Shown: one piece after another, positions 33,802-46,527 of the stretch
How positions within the stretch are numbered: the first letter of the stretch is position 1
Layout of the letters: each line of letters begins with the position of its first letter
Source of the DNA: Carposina sasakii
Taxonomy: Eukaryota; Arthropoda; Insecta; Lepidoptera; Carposinidae
Assembly: GCA_014607495.2 (NCBI GenBank)
Contig: CP053153.1
Location: 13,888,001-13,952,000 of the forward strand
DNA: 64,000 nt
Reading direction: 5' to 3'
Translations under genes and position numbers: made by a program
Notes under the pieces: model-generated
Database searches by the model: none
What the model was told of the DNA's origin: nothing
The model's input: the letters and a program-made list of their open reading frames with translations, nothing else

Positions 33802-35339
33802 GTATACTCGTATTACTGTTTTTTAATCCTTTTATTACGTAAACCATCTTTAGTGTTTCTTATTCAGTAGTAAAATACTTCAAGCTACGTTGTTCCTAAA
33901 AATATTTTGTTAGTAACTATGTACATTTTGTATGAAATTTAAAGTTACATGCATAATAACTCACTCTCATACAATAGATAAATATGCCTAAAACAGACGT
34001 TCAGATACGACACATTAAATTTTGGAACGACACTCGAAATCCCAGAGCTTTTTAATCCGGGATCAGCAACCTGCATCTACCTACCAGAAGCCTGAGTCGA
34101 CGGTAAACAACATTTCAGTGGAGCACAAAAGGGGATGCTCGAACAAAAAGCCCTGTTTATTTTGCTAATTGAATTCATTGTAGCTGCTTAAATGATGTTT
34201 AAAGTGGGCCGGTACGTTCATTATGGTGCATGGACGAAATTTGATGGAATCCAATCTTTTTGCGACGTGGGGACCAGCTGTAACGTCTATTTTTATTATT
34301 AGTATGAAATTCACGAACCAATGACGCCAGTGTTAATCAGTAAAGAAAACTTATGTAAGTAGTACTGTATATTAAATAAATATTAATAAAACAGTTTACT
34401 TCCAACATAAATACTGCCATAAACTGTCGTTGCCTTTCAATAGCGGTGCAAGAAAAATAAAAAACCCAATTTTTGCCGAACTTGAGGGAAGTTTCCCGAA
34501 GTTGGCAAGAAACACAATAAAGAACTCTAAACGGCGTCGATGCCCACATTCCGACCTAGTTACGAGACGTTTCAGTTGCAGCCATTTTTCAAAATAAAAG
34601 TTTTTTTTAACTTTTCAACATTAGGGTAGGTAAAAGAAGTTTATCTTCTACATACCTACAAATTAATTACCGTTGCAGTAAGTAATTTAAAATACGAGTA
34701 TGCTGCAGTAATTGATAGCACTGTATATCGTAAGTTCTTGCGATTCGTTTGTCATAGGAAGTTGGTTGGTGGTACATAATAAGAATTTCATGAGTTATCA
34801 GCGATATTTGTATAATTTTTGCTATTGAAAGATACGTATTACGGGTCGCCTCTCGTAAGGACCTCTATTTACGGAGTGCGAGCAAATATAATACACTGTA
34901 CTTACCTACCCGTAGAAAAAGGTGTAAAAACATTTGTCCATTTATTTAGGTTGGTACAACAGTATTTTTTCCAAATGCTTCCCAAAATTCTTTATATTGG
35001 TACGTATTTTAGTGAAAATACCTATAGTATCATAATCAATACTACCAAACAAAAGGCTTACGAGTATCGTGTCGTAACAGAATAGTGCAGATTCGATTAC
35101 GGAGACTTGCTCATTTGCATCATTAATGTTCGTCCGGAATATTAGGGAAAAACGAGCTTACAACCTTTTGACAAGGAGCTACGAATATTTGGAGGAGCCA
35201 TAAAAAGAACAAAAGTATCATAGACTTACGAGTATACTGAACGAAAAGTATGAAAATTGGTAAGCGGGAAGCGGGAATGAGATATATCTTGTGAAGATAA
35301 ATATTACTTCTACTATGCTGCACTAGAAATGAAAAAAAA
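33802..35339. other. No gene found
   Basis: Frames up to 88 codons (34819-35085) lack recognisable domains. Confidence 0.5.
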
Positions 35340-35585
35340 AACGTATAATGCTTCTCTTATCGGGCATACTATACAAGTCAGTAGAGGAACAAGAGGGTCT
35401 TGGTGTTTTGTAGGCGATGGGTTGACCACCTGTCACTACTAACCGAACTTGTACATTTTAACTATACCCTCAAAATTGGTCAGAAGTGGCACCATGTAGT
35501 TCTTTCTATAGGCCCTTGATGCTCTGCTACCCCGTATATACGCCTTTATCCCTTACGGGGTAGGCAGAGCATACATACTTATGTA
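35340..35585 (-). repeat. Family A repeat plus an inverted fragment of the same family
   Basis: Minus-strand family A from 35345 (CGGGCATACTATACAAGTCA, TAGGCGATGGGTTGACCACC, CAAAATTGGTCAGAAGTGGC) ends at 35535. A short plus-strand fragment (CGCCTTTATCCCTTACGGGG) follows at 35540-35575. Confidence 0.75.
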
Positions 35586-36233
35586 TAAATATTTCTGATG
35601 AAAAGATAATTTTCTAATCAAATTAGGCACAAATTCGGTCGCTGTCATATTCCGCAAATTATTTTAAATCAAGGCTAGCTCTGTTTCAGTTCATATAGGT
35701 ACTCACTTACTCAGTTACATAATTAAATTAAAAGCTTTACTTATACTAGACGAATTCCAAGAATAGACGAGAATCAGACCATGTCTGCATAATAACTCTC
35801 TGTTGTGGGCTATTTTTATTCTTTCGTTACACTTTATTAATTTGAAGTTCTGCACAATTTCTTTCGAATGTTATCGGTATTGAGTATGTTATACCTTATC
35901 CAAAAACTATCTGCCCAGCATCCACGTTCCTCATACATATTCAAGGGCGAGTCGTGTTTCCCGCAGTGTCGTGCGTTATCCCCGCAGACTTAATATCCCG
36001 AAATGTATATTTGATGATGTCCTCAAGGCGGAAGGATTCGGAGTATATTCGACGGTTTATATGCGGATCGCGAGCCCGGCCACAACTATGTGTCTCCATT
36101 TTTGTTGCAGTTGTAAACTACGGTTTCATATTTAGGTGCCGAAATTTCTCTGGCCTGTTTCCATTTCATTGTAGGTGTTTTCACAATATGTTATGAAATT
36201 TATAAAATGCGCAGACTTCAAGTAAGTAAATGG
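35586..36233. other. No gene found
   Basis: An 80-codon plus frame at 35954-36196 has no recognisable domain. Confidence 0.5.
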
Positions 36234-36593
36234 GATCAAGGCATGAAGAAGAATCCCTTACATACCTACACTATGTCACACACCAGCCTAGTACAATCCA
36301 CTTCTGAAAGAAGACCTTCCCAAGGGGTACAAAGGCTATTGCCATGTCGTGAGGTTTCTGCCTATACTCACCACGCTGGGCAGGCGAGTTGGTGTGACCG
36401 TAGTGTCATCGTAGATCAAGGCATGAAGAAGAATCCCTTACATACCTACACTATGTCACACATCAGCCTAGTACAGTCCACTTCTGAAAGAAGACCTTCC
36501 CAAGGGGTACAAAGGTTATTGCCATGTCGTGAGATTTCTGCCTATACTCACCACGCTGGGCAGGCGAGTTGGTGTGACCGTAGTGGTATTTTC
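36234..36593. repeat. Tandem duplication of a 180-bp unit
   Basis: Bases 36234-36413 and 36414-36593 are the same unit with only a handful of differences (CACCAGCC/CATCAGCC, CAATCC/CAGTCC, GGCTATT/GGTTATT, GAGG/GAGA, and the junction end). The unit contains family B blocks (CTCACCACGCTGGGCAGGCG). Because 180 is a multiple of three, a repeated 133-codon frame is open across both, but it is not a gene. Confidence 0.95.
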
Positions 36594-36720
36594 GGACTAT
36601 GTTCTTAACACGGGAGTCGCTACTGCTACCCACCACTAGAATAATCTCCTCTTACGATACCCACGGTCAAACATGGGCTGGTGCTATTCTACTCTGCGGA
36701 CACCATACGCCAACATACAC
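36594..36720 (-). repeat. Remainder of the family B copy next to the tandem duplication
   Basis: ATTTTCGGACTATGTTCTTA, CACGGGAGTCGCTACTGC and ATTCTACTCTGCGGACACCA correspond to the distal half of the family B unit. Confidence 0.65.
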
Positions 36721-36837
36721 TAGTTACTAGTGACTAGTAAATAATATTAAATTTCTAAAAAGGAGATGCCAGAACAATCGCCCCTATATGTAATTGTAAA
36801 GTAACAAATTGCTAGCTCTGTATTTTTTGGTTGTCAA

Positions 36838-37185
36838 CGTTCCCGAAAACTACGGAATCTCCTCATCATCACGATCATTTTTCTCTATGGAAGCATACCT
36901 GGGAAGTGTCTGGTTCCCAAAATATTAGGGTTAAAGTTGAGTAAATAGACTGCGTTTTTCTGCATAAATGCACATAGACGCACGTAGCAAGATTTTTTCA
37001 CGAGAAATAATTAATATTTGTCTATGAAAAAACTAGCATAAACACTGGACACGATCAAGTAATAAAAAAAAAAATCAAAAAAATTTACATCGTTTCCCAG
37101 CATTTTTTTTGGCATAAACTTACTTTATTTGATGTATAGAGTACGTACCCTTCGTTAAGGGTGGTAACGAAAAACACCTGTATAC
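36838..37185 (-). mobile_element. Family C element
   Basis: CGTTCCCGAAAACTACGG, ATGGAAGCATACCTGGGAAG, TGTCTGGTTCCCAAAATATT, TTTCACGAGAAATAATTAAT and CCCTTCGTTAAGGGTGG. Close to the 15407 copy, with a short deletion. Confidence 0.75.
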
Positions 37186-37450
37186 TAACTTAACCAACGC
37201 CTGTATTTCCAAAATATATTTAATAATAAGCAAGTTGTTCTGAACACACTATTAAAACCTTCACACGAAACGTCCACGGCATCTAACTATAGAAGCCCGA
37301 GACCGTATTCAGCCGTCATTCTTACGTCTCACCCTGTCGTAGACAACACCTCCAAGCTTCCTCGAAGAAACCTGTGAGTAGTGTGAGTGATAGCTACCAT
37401 TGTTGAGTATGGACGGCGGTGATAAACTACTGTAATTGGGTATTTTACTA

Positions 37451-37715
37451 TACAGGGTGTAACAGAAAGGGTATGTTAAGCGAAAAGCTATGTATATAGC
37501 CCACTATAGAGAACCTATTTCCAAAATTTGAGACTCGAAATCACATGTTTATTTTTTAAGATTGTATGAACATTCCTGAGTTGTTTAGGAAATCTTCGTA
37601 CTATCTGGAAAAATAAACATGTGATTTCGAGTCTGAAATTTTGTGGTTAGGTTCCTTTTAGTGGGCTATTTATATAGCTTTCGCTTAACATACCCCTTCT
37701 GTTACACCCTGTATA
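37451..37715. mobile_element. Family D foldback element, full length (about 265 bp)
   Basis: Left arm TACAGGGTGTAACAGAAAGG ... GCCCACTATAGAGAACC ... GAGACTCGAAATCACATG; the right arm is the inverse through CTGTTACACCCTGTATA. The arms pair over most of their length around a short centre. Confidence 0.9.
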
Positions 37716-38230
37716 GCCAATTTAGCTCTCGAGTGGTAGGAACGACATCGGATCCTACCTAACTGATAACCTAGGTTGAGTTGCAGTTGATGACCAGTTG
37801 TCGGCTAGTTATATGTCTTGTGAAGATCGCCATATCCATTTTAATATATAATACATTACAATACATACGAGTACAGTGATCCGCTGCTTAATTTTTATTT
37901 AATAAAATAAATAAATAGATTAACCATAATGTTTCATATTCAGAAGTTATTTCAAATCGAAACATAACCTATTCTATTAAGTATTCCGTGAGTTAAGTTA
38001 TAAGCCTGTGTAAACTTGGTCTTAAACTAAACCCTAACCACCTGACAATAAGAGTGAATATCACATTAAAATCCCCTCCTGGAAAGCTTCCCAAGAGAGA
38101 TTGTTAATAAGTTAATTAAAGTTGAAATTATCGGATTATTCAAGGGAAAATGAAGAACTTTTGTTATTGGCTCGTGGAGGTATCTGGGACAATCGGGAAA
38201 ACTCGAGCGTTTTACTGTTTTAGATAGGAA
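37716..38230. other. No gene found
   Basis: AT-rich, no recognisable feature. Confidence 0.5.
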
Positions 38231-38231
38231 T

Positions 38232-38312
38232 GAAGAGCGCAAGTCGACTCTTACGACATGCACGGTAGGAGATGCAGCTGATGTATTCTAGTGAAGTCCC
38301 GCATCAGCATCA
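38232..38312 (-). repeat. Partial A2 repeat
   Basis: GTCGACTCTTACGACATGCA, CGGTAGGAGATGCAGCTGAT and ATTCTAGTGAAGTCCCGCAT, the inverse of the A2 block. Confidence 0.65.
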
Positions 38313-38589
38313 TACATCCTGAAAATATACCTATATAATAACTAGTTTCCCAGCACGACCCCGAAACCTAAACGACACAATGGCAAGGGGCCCCGGTGAA
38401 AAATTATAACGCACATTTTGTTGTAATACAAAAAACATGTTCCCTTTTGTGCCGAGATGTAATATTTCAGTCAAAATTCACGCGCCTGTCGCCCTTCAGG
38501 CTGCGGTGCGGGGATGGAGGCAAGACAAGATTGTTGTGTGGTTTAGTTGAGTTGGTTCTGCATATATTTTTTATGTTAGAATCTGACCC

Positions 38590-38950
38590 CGAGATTCTAA
38601 ACGTGGCTGTTAGGATCTCCTTCGTAGCCCTGCAGTTCTGGCTGCTCCATTTTGGGAATACAGCCTTGTTAATATAGATACATATATATAACCACGCCTT
38701 TATCCCTTACGGGATAGGCAGAGCACCAAGGGCCGATAGAACCACATGGTGCCACTTCTAACCAATCTTGAGGGTATAGTTGAGATGTATAAGTTCGGTT
38801 AGTAGTGACAGGTGGTCAGCCCATCGCTTACAAAACCTTGGTGTTTTGTAAGCGACCCTCTTGTCCCACTACTGACTTGTACAGTATGCCCGGGAAGAGA
38901 AGCAACTGTAGTATTATACGTTATTTTTCACTCCCAGAGCAGCATAGAAG
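38590..38950 (+). repeat. A2 3' part followed by a near full-length family A repeat
   Basis: GCAGTTCTGGCTGCTCCATT at 38632 is A2. From 38676, CCACGCCTTTATCCCTTACG, GGTGCCACTTCTAACCAATC and CAGTATGCCCGGGAAGAGAA are family A. The adjacency suggests that A and A2 may be parts of one composite unit. Confidence 0.75.
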
Positions 38951-39344
38951 AAATATGTGTTGTTGTTGTTATATGTGTGTTAGAATAGTAATCTTGTACA
39001 GGTTTGGTCCATGTATTATAAGTTAAATAAGATCACAGGATCTAGTTATCTAGCAAAAAAAAAACTTTATTACACCAAAACGCTTTGGTTTTTAAAAAGT
39101 TTATATTATGTTTACTTAGGTATAATCAGTATGTGGTAATGTTCTTTATTTAATTTATTTACTTAATTTAGTAAATAAGTTAGATAAAAGTAAAGAAATC
39201 GCAAAAACGGTTTTATGTACTGCTAATGACTTTCCATGGTTTGTAGAGTAGTTGTGGTATAAAGGATTCTTTTTTCTCTATGGTACCAACATGTATGTTA
39301 ATCCTAGACAAATGTGCTGATTAACAACCAATTTCTATAACTGA

Positions 39345-39455
39345 TCTTGAGAGATTTTTTGCATATCTCAGATTTAATCTTCAATTGTTTTCATACAAAA
39401 TTTCAAATTAGGAATAAAAAAATCCCAGATTCTTTTTGATCTCTAGTATTGAAAA
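39345..39455. repeat. Family J repeat, copy 1
   Basis: GAGAGATTTTTTGCATATCT, CAAAATTTCAAATTAGG and CAGATTCTTTTTGATCTCTA match the inverse of 60229-60325. Confidence 0.6.
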
Positions 39456-39702
39456 TGGCCGTGAATCTTACAGAATTATTGAACCCTAAAACTGGCAAAA
39501 TCGGAACCATGTTAGTGGTAGTAATTTATGACGTATTAAATTCGGTATTCAAAGTGCTGCCATCTGTGGCCGAACTGAATATTTAGATCGGAACTGAAAA
39601 TCGTTATTTTTACACAGTTCTTATTATCCTTGAATATTTTAAGGGTCTCAGATTGTAAGGTTTAAAACTGGAAATGTTTTTGGAGCGTAATATTTTTTTT
39701 CA

Positions 39703-39932
39703 TCCTACTATATAATATTATAAACGCGAAAGTTTGTAATGGATGGATAATAGTTACTCTTTCACGTAAAAACGGCTGGAGCGATTTTGATAAAATTTGG
39801 TATGCAGTTAGCTCACACCCTGGATTAACACATAGGCTACTTTTAATCCCGGGAAAATATTTTCATCCCGGATAATTTCGACATTTTGTTTTTTCTGCAG
39901 TCCACGCGGACGAAGTCGCGGGCGTCCACTAG
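39703..39932 (+). mobile_element. Short non-autonomous Helitron, complete (230 bp)
   Basis: Starts TCCTACTATATAATATTATA preceded by A, contains ATTTTGATAAAATTTGGTAT and CATAGGCTACTTTTAATCCC, and ends GTCCACGCGGACGAAGTCGC plus CTAG (39929-39932) followed by T. A clean example of the family with insertion between A and T. Confidence 0.9.
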
Positions 39933-42203
39933 TTGAATTTAATATACTACCACAAAGTAGCATCAGGGTTGTTAAAAGTATATTCACTATTATTCACGCT
40001 CATTTTCCCCAAAGTGGATGGGCAGAAGTATGCTAATATTTTTAAATGTATAAATTAATTCTAGTAGTTTTAAAACTTATCGGATTTGTTGACAATATAA
40101 TGGAGCGTCTGTAGTATTGCAAAACTTTCAAACTCTCCTTATTAAAACCATAACAACTAACAAAGTAAAACAAAAATCGCAGCAGTATCCTCCGAGGCGT
40201 CCGCAGAGAAAATCCCGGGGATTTTTCTGTCGCAGTGACTTTTAAATAAATTAAATTCATCACAAATCAAATAAAGCGGGAAAAGCTGAATTTAAACTTC
40301 CACAATGGACTCATTAATGAAATTAACCGACCTAATTATTCTTTTCACGAGAATGGCGGAGACGCGGCCGGCTGTCTTTGAGTTATGAATTGTCTCATAT
40401 AATAAAATCTTCTTTGTTTACCTTTCGAGACCTTTTCGTGGCTGTGGAGACATTTTTGCTGCCAAGTTTGTATGTTACTATTTGCTTTCTTTTGCACAAA
40501 CAAGATAACATAAAAAGTACTTGGCAATGCTGTTTTTAAACAAGAATTTTTACTTCTAAGGTCAACAAAACACTCCGAATGGATTATTTTCTCAAGAGCA
40601 AGTAATAAGGCACAGTTTTTAATACAGTTCTGTAAAAGCGGCGAGAACTGCAATAGTCCCCATTATTATACAAAAGAATTATGTACTTACCAACTTACAG
40701 GCCAATAAAGAAAGGGCTTGATTAGCGAAAGATTAATCTGTAGGTGATCTACATAATATTTTTTTGTAGATAATAGCCTATTTAGTATTGTCTTTTAAAT
40801 TACTACATAAGTACCTAAGCTATGCATTTTGTAAAATCATACCTGTCCCCCTAGAATGACCACGTTTCATGGATATCGTATCGTCTCTATACAAAATTCA
40901 ACATGGCGGCTATATTTATCGTATTTTGACAGGCTAAATAACGATAAATCGGTTTATCATATAGTGTTTCGCAGGTCATGCTACTAGAGCTGAATGTAGA
41001 CTGAGTAGGTATTTGAAGAGAAAAAGTAGAAAAAGGATGATTCCCTAGATAGGTAATGCTAAATTGTTTTGGTACAAGTTTTATTATTTTCCGTCCCGGG
41101 ACGTTACGCGTAAATCATCGTTTCCCGGACATGCTCCCCTGGGATAATATGAAGTGTACAAAATAGTTAATGCTAATTGGTGTTTCATTGTTTTCCAATA
41201 ATTGCCGTATTATTTATTTGCGGATCTGTCGTTTCGCGCGAATTGTGTTATAGCAGGAAATGTGAAGTGTGACATAATTGTATACGGGACGCTGTAAATT
41301 ATTTACGAGGTTTATTATTGTAGTGCTTCCATTATTGTTATAGCCGGTTATCGTGGAAATGGAATTTAGTGTTGTTTATTTAGTAAGTTTATTATGTTAT
41401 TATTTAGGGAGATCATCATCATTTCGGTTATAGAAACTCCACTCGTGAATTTAGGCCTTCTCTGAAGGGATAATTATACATTTAGGTAATATCGATTATA
41501 GCGAAAACATAGAGCATACTGAGACGGATTGCTTAGTGTTAATTTGCTAGATGTATTCATTCAAGTGAGTCTAGGGACAGTTTAAATGCTTTTATTCATT
41601 CCAATTCCAGCAAGTAAATCTGTTTACGAGCCACCAATTAAGTAGGTATATAGACACGCAACAAAAGTTGAACATATTTTTCAAAAAATAGGTATTTAAG
41701 TAAGTAATCAATTACCAAAGATTATCACAAGCTTTAATATGGCAATCTTGTTGTTGGAACTTGGGCTATAAACGTCCTAATTCCGGTATACCATCACCAC
41801 TATTAGTAATGGATGGCGCCTCATTAACTAAGGGAAAGTTTTGATTAAGTTTGTTTCGATATTGCACAACTTTCGCATTCCGTTTTCGTTCTGATAGCGT
41901 TTTGGTGGAGTTTCTTTTGTGACCGATTTATAATGTAATTAAGGTCGTAGGTCGATAAAGTAACATAAGGTAAAATTAATTAGGACATGCAAGAAATAGC
42001 TACATAAAGACACCACTACAATAACAGTATTGTCTATCATAAATAAACATACTTATTACATGTACATTAAATGGTATAAAATGGTTTTGCGTTACTATTT
42101 TGGCTAGGTTGCCAGTTAACCTGCTACCTGTTAATTACACCAGTATATGGATATTTTGTAAATAACTAGGTATATATCGTTATTAGGTGGAATAGTCACC
42201 AAT
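39933..42203. other. No gene found
   Basis: A 102-codon minus frame (40345-40653) has no recognisable domain and no splice context I can support. Confidence 0.5.
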
Positions 42204-42694
42204 AGGGCTAAGATGCGCACCAACGAGATGACATATGGTCGATAAAATTCGACTTGTCGATTTGTAGCTAACATGGCAGGCATTTTTATAATTTTTTTCT
42301 ATGTAAGAAATGTCAAACGAAAACTTCTCGACAGATCTCTACAAAACTTAATATGCGCGCCATGAATTTTGTCGAAATTTAACGATTTATGAGGATTTAA
42401 GGCACTTAAATGTCGATATGTTCTCGTCGATGTATTTCATATAAGAAATTAGACTGCCTACTATTGCAAACTTTTGGAGGTCCAACTCGGATACAGCTCC
42501 GGTGCCGTCAGATGACAGCAGCAGCGTGCATAACTCATCCATTAGATTGTCAACTCTTGCACACTTTAGTAATTCCAACGTGGATAGGCGCAGCACCTAA
42601 TGGAATATGCCACGGATAGTTAAATTAAAACCTTTGTATAGTTTATCCACCGATAAATTGTCGTCTCGATGTCGTTGGTGTGCATCTTAGCCCT
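42204..42694. mobile_element. Inverted-repeat element about 490 bp, TA-flanked, carrying a coding-like segment
   Basis: Ends AGGGCTAAGATGCGCACCAA and the inverse of AGGGCTAAGATGCACACCAA, continuing imperfectly for about 30 bp, with TA at both borders. A minus-strand frame at 42596-42387 (69 codons, LRLSTLELLKCARVDNLM then SELDLQKFAIVGSLISYM) looks protein-like and is preceded by an AG that could be a splice acceptor. I do not recognise the protein. Ends and TA borders would fit a Tc1/mariner-type MITE. Confidence 0.75.
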
Positions 42695-43404
42695 ACAAAT
42701 AATAAGCACGCTTTCGGTATGTATACCTAGCTTCACGACAAGATGAACAGATTGTACCTTTTTCATTCATTATTCCAATTGTCTAGACTATTTGAAGGAT
42801 ACAGTTGATACTGTCTCTATCTTAACCAATTTCAGAGAAAGACAGCACACAACTTATCCTTCAGATACGCTATTTGACCGTTAGAAAATTCTGCCCTTAA
42901 AACAATAACTTACCTATTTAGGCAATTTTATATGAGCGTATATTTTATATGGGTGAGGAATTTCTTCCATTTCTTTATTAATAATTTTATAATTTTATAT
43001 TGACAATATTGCCTCGTTAAAGATTAGCACAAATTATCTACGGTTGTTAAATCTTCGTAAGACGTTAATTAGTGAAATAACAACAGATAAAGTTGGATAA
43101 AACAAATTTCGGATGCCGCGGTTCGGTTTGAGTCGAAATTGATTGTATCCAAACATCTGTCTGTGGAGCAAGTTGGCTAATTTGGCTAATTGGCTAACTT
43201 GCCAACGTTTTGGCAACACCGTCGTCAATAGATATCGCGAGATTTCGTATTGGGTTTGTGTCCATTGTTTTATTCGTCAATAAACATTGTGAAACATTGT
43301 TGAAAACCCGAGCTGGCTGGCAGTATTTTTGAGATTGTGTAGGAAGGAGCAAATTTTTTTTAAATTTTGCCTATTGATTTTTTTTGTAGAATGTTTTTTA
43401 AACA

Positions 43405-43894
43405 TATACAGGGTGTTTGTGATAGCCAGGCAAATATTGATACCATGACTATAGACCATGATTCTTAGGTGGAAAACACTGAAAATTTTCTCAGGAAAAT
43501 TCCTAAATTTTCTTATATTTTTTTCTTATTTTTAGAAAAGAAAAAATTAGTTAGTTCATTTAAAAAATAAAAAATTGGTTAGGCCTTAGAAAACAAATTT
43601 TCATCAAAAGGTGATTTTTTGAAAAAGTTGCCCTCAAAGAAAGTTCAAATAACTGATCAACCCCAATGGCGAGTCACAAGTGATCCAAAAAACAGCAATG
43701 TGCCACACAATAACCAATAAGCCCATTTAATTAGTCACAGGGTCGCCCGATGCAATTGGCGCGGAGAGCAAAGATTACTGATAATCAAATCAAAAATACA
43801 TTTCCTGCGAGTAATAACACTGTCGTATAACTCAACACAATGGTACTTGTTCAGCATTTCAGTATTTGCCTGGCTGTCACCCACACCCTGTATA
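43405..43894. mobile_element. Family E inverted-repeat element, complete
   Basis: Left TATACAGGGTGTTTGTGATA, GCCAGGCAAATATTGATA; right TCAGTATTTGCCTGGCTGTC and ACCCACACCCTGTATA. The termini pair for about 40 bp. A truncated copy lies in IFRD intron 4 at 4331-4455. Confidence 0.85.
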
Positions 43895-45935
43895 AATAAC
43901 TTAACATTTATGAATTAAAATTTAATTGGGTTTCTTTAATTCACTTAATTTAATTTATCTGTGAAACACGTCACCATATTAAATAAAAGAAGACTGCGGA
44001 TTTATATTTCTTTCAGGGCCTATATTTCGTTCAGCATTAAAAATGTTGTTTAAAAAACGTGTTTGCCGTCTGGAAATGGAACTTCGCATTGCCGTTACCG
44101 CGATTGGAGTAGAATTATACCCTCTGGCTGCATGCTCTTACAGTCTTACAGGGGCTCCGATAAATTGGTCTCACTGCGGTAGTGACCTCGTTCCGTGTTA
44201 TCTACTTGTATTTCTACTGTTAAGTATTAGATATCGGGATAATATTTAGAATAAGATGAATATGCAAAAACTCTAGCATAAGACCATTAGACTTTTAATT
44301 TGCTTTACGAAGTTAAATTGCGAGCTTACATCACGTCACACAACTCAATTTTACTATCTACAATTTGACTAGATTGGCAATTGCTTTGTGTCGTTTGTTA
44401 TGCTATTGAAGGTTATTCTTTTGAATGCGGGAACAAAAATTCTGAACGTTTTTATAATCTAGTTTGCAAATTAGATTGTGTCGCGTGGATCATTTTATTT
44501 TATCTATGGCAAGTGGCCATTGATTGAGATGAAGTATTAAATTCATGACCAGCACCAACAGATTTCTTACTTATTTCTGAAGTCTTGTGTACAGGAGAAA
44601 ATCTAATAAAAATATCAGCAGGATGTATCTACAAACACCATGACTAACGAACTAAACCGCTTGTATCGTTGTCATAAGTAGGTATAGAACCTGCGACCAC
44701 CAGCCTCGCGTGATGACAGCGCAGATCAACGACCACAGATTACGAAGCGGCGGCCATCTTTAATTTTAATTGGACATTGTCAACCCCCCTTTGTTTTGAG
44801 AGATTATTGGAGATTTAAGTTCTTGTCTTCTCTAGAGATATGGAAGATTTATGTTTTTATCTGTGATTTTAATTTAATTTTCTGCTGCATCATTAGGAGA
44901 TTAATTTTAGATGGTATTGTTTTAAAGTGTTCATGTAATTAATTAATCATGAAAGTTGGATGTAATTTCTGTTAGTAATAAATACATACGCTATTGTACA
45001 TTACCAATGTTACTTTATATTAAATACAAAAAAAGGCGAAGATATTTATGCATTGGAAAATTAAAATGTGTATGAACAATACTGAAGTTAAACATGTATG
45101 TATGTACCTACTCAGTTCTAAAATAATATTAAAATAGAAATAGTTCGAGATGATATTTGAATAATAGCATTTCAATTACACTGTTAGGTACATGCTATTA
45201 TTCCGTAATAACCACAGGTACTTACATAATATTAACTTTTACAAGACTACAATAAAATCACACAGTGATCACTTTACGATCCTTTTTCTTCCTAAATAAA
45301 AATAAAATGTTATTTTATAGCACATTCTCCTCCATCTACAAACATTGTTCGTATATTTTACGGCTACACATTAAATGATAATAATGTCGTAAAACCAGAA
45401 AAGTGCCAGAACTTTGTACCACAAGTATAAGTTCCGACGACAAACTACGGAACTATACATAATATAACTTGGAACTTTCATAATGCGTAGAAAGTGATGA
45501 CACTTTGGTCCACAAATACGTTTGTTTGGAACATCGGGCAATATTTATAAATGTCTTTCTTTATACTTACGAACTTTGTCTCGATGCTAGATCGATCTGA
45601 AAATGGATTAAGTAATTAAATTAAGATTTCACTCAATGCGAAAGTAAGTTCTTTCACAACAAACTACTGCCAATATACTACTTTCAAGACTGGATATTAA
45701 GATCCGGATGAATTATCTACATAGATGGATGCCAAGGGAGGGCAACCCAATTATTTAATTATTTTCTAATCTGAAATCAAAATGGTATCACTAAGAATAA
45801 GAGAACTTAGTAGTTTTGAAGTTAGTTTACTTACAATATTTCAATAGCTACGTCTTTTGTGTAACCGAATTGACACCCACTGTACTGCAAGAGTCCCGTG
45901 AAAAATCGCATGTAAGCGTGGAGGCGTGTGACTAA
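43895..45935. other. No gene found
   Basis: No recognisable exon or repeat copy. Confidence 0.5.
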
Positions 45936-45983
45936 TGACGTCACGTACGTCACGTGACGCCCTCTGACGTGACGTATGACGTA
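45936..45983. promoter_or_regulatory. Dense cluster of CRE (TGACGTCA) half-sites
   Basis: One perfect CRE palindrome TGACGTCA at 45936-45943, then further TGACG/CGTCA half-sites and an E-box CACGTG (45951-45956) within 48 bp. This spacing is unusual in an AT-rich region. CREB/ATF-type bZIP factors bind such sites. No gene starts nearby, so its role is unknown. Confidence 0.45.
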
Positions 45984-46527
45984 TGCTCCGTATGTGGGGC
46001 TTATTAATAGAAGATGGGTATTATTACTGACAGGGGTGATAATGGTTATATTTTTATTAGGGCAAAAAGGGGTCTTAATTTAGGTTTTATGATGAATGAA
46101 AAACATCTTTCTATGTGAGTGATAGAGCAAGTTCTAGGTAGGATATGTAGAAGATAGGTATAGTATTTGATTAACTATTTATCAATATTGATCATTTTGT
46201 TTATCAATATTTTGAACATTACTATACAATAAATACTTACGAACATTACAGTGTTGTGTAAGAGTTTAGGACAAGAGCAACTTTATTATACCTATAGTTA
46301 AGATCGCGATCTCTAGAATTACCTACTGTTATGCATAATATAGTGCATTTCAATATAGAAATCAATCTGATTTTTATTAAACTAAACAAATTATATACAA
46401 CAGTGTTAGAGTTACAAAGACACCAGCGCCTTTGATAGGAGACTTCGTTACTAAAAAGAAGTATAGTTGCCCTTGCCGCCAGGGATTATAAACATTGACA
46501 GTCATGGATCTATTTGATTTTTATATG

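Noticed and set aside
36207..36608. 133-codon protein gene
   Set aside because: The frame is a by-product of a 180-bp tandem duplication of a repeat.
40345..40653. 102-codon minus-strand frame
   Set aside because: Low-complexity lysine/serine-rich translation with no domain; consistent with chance.
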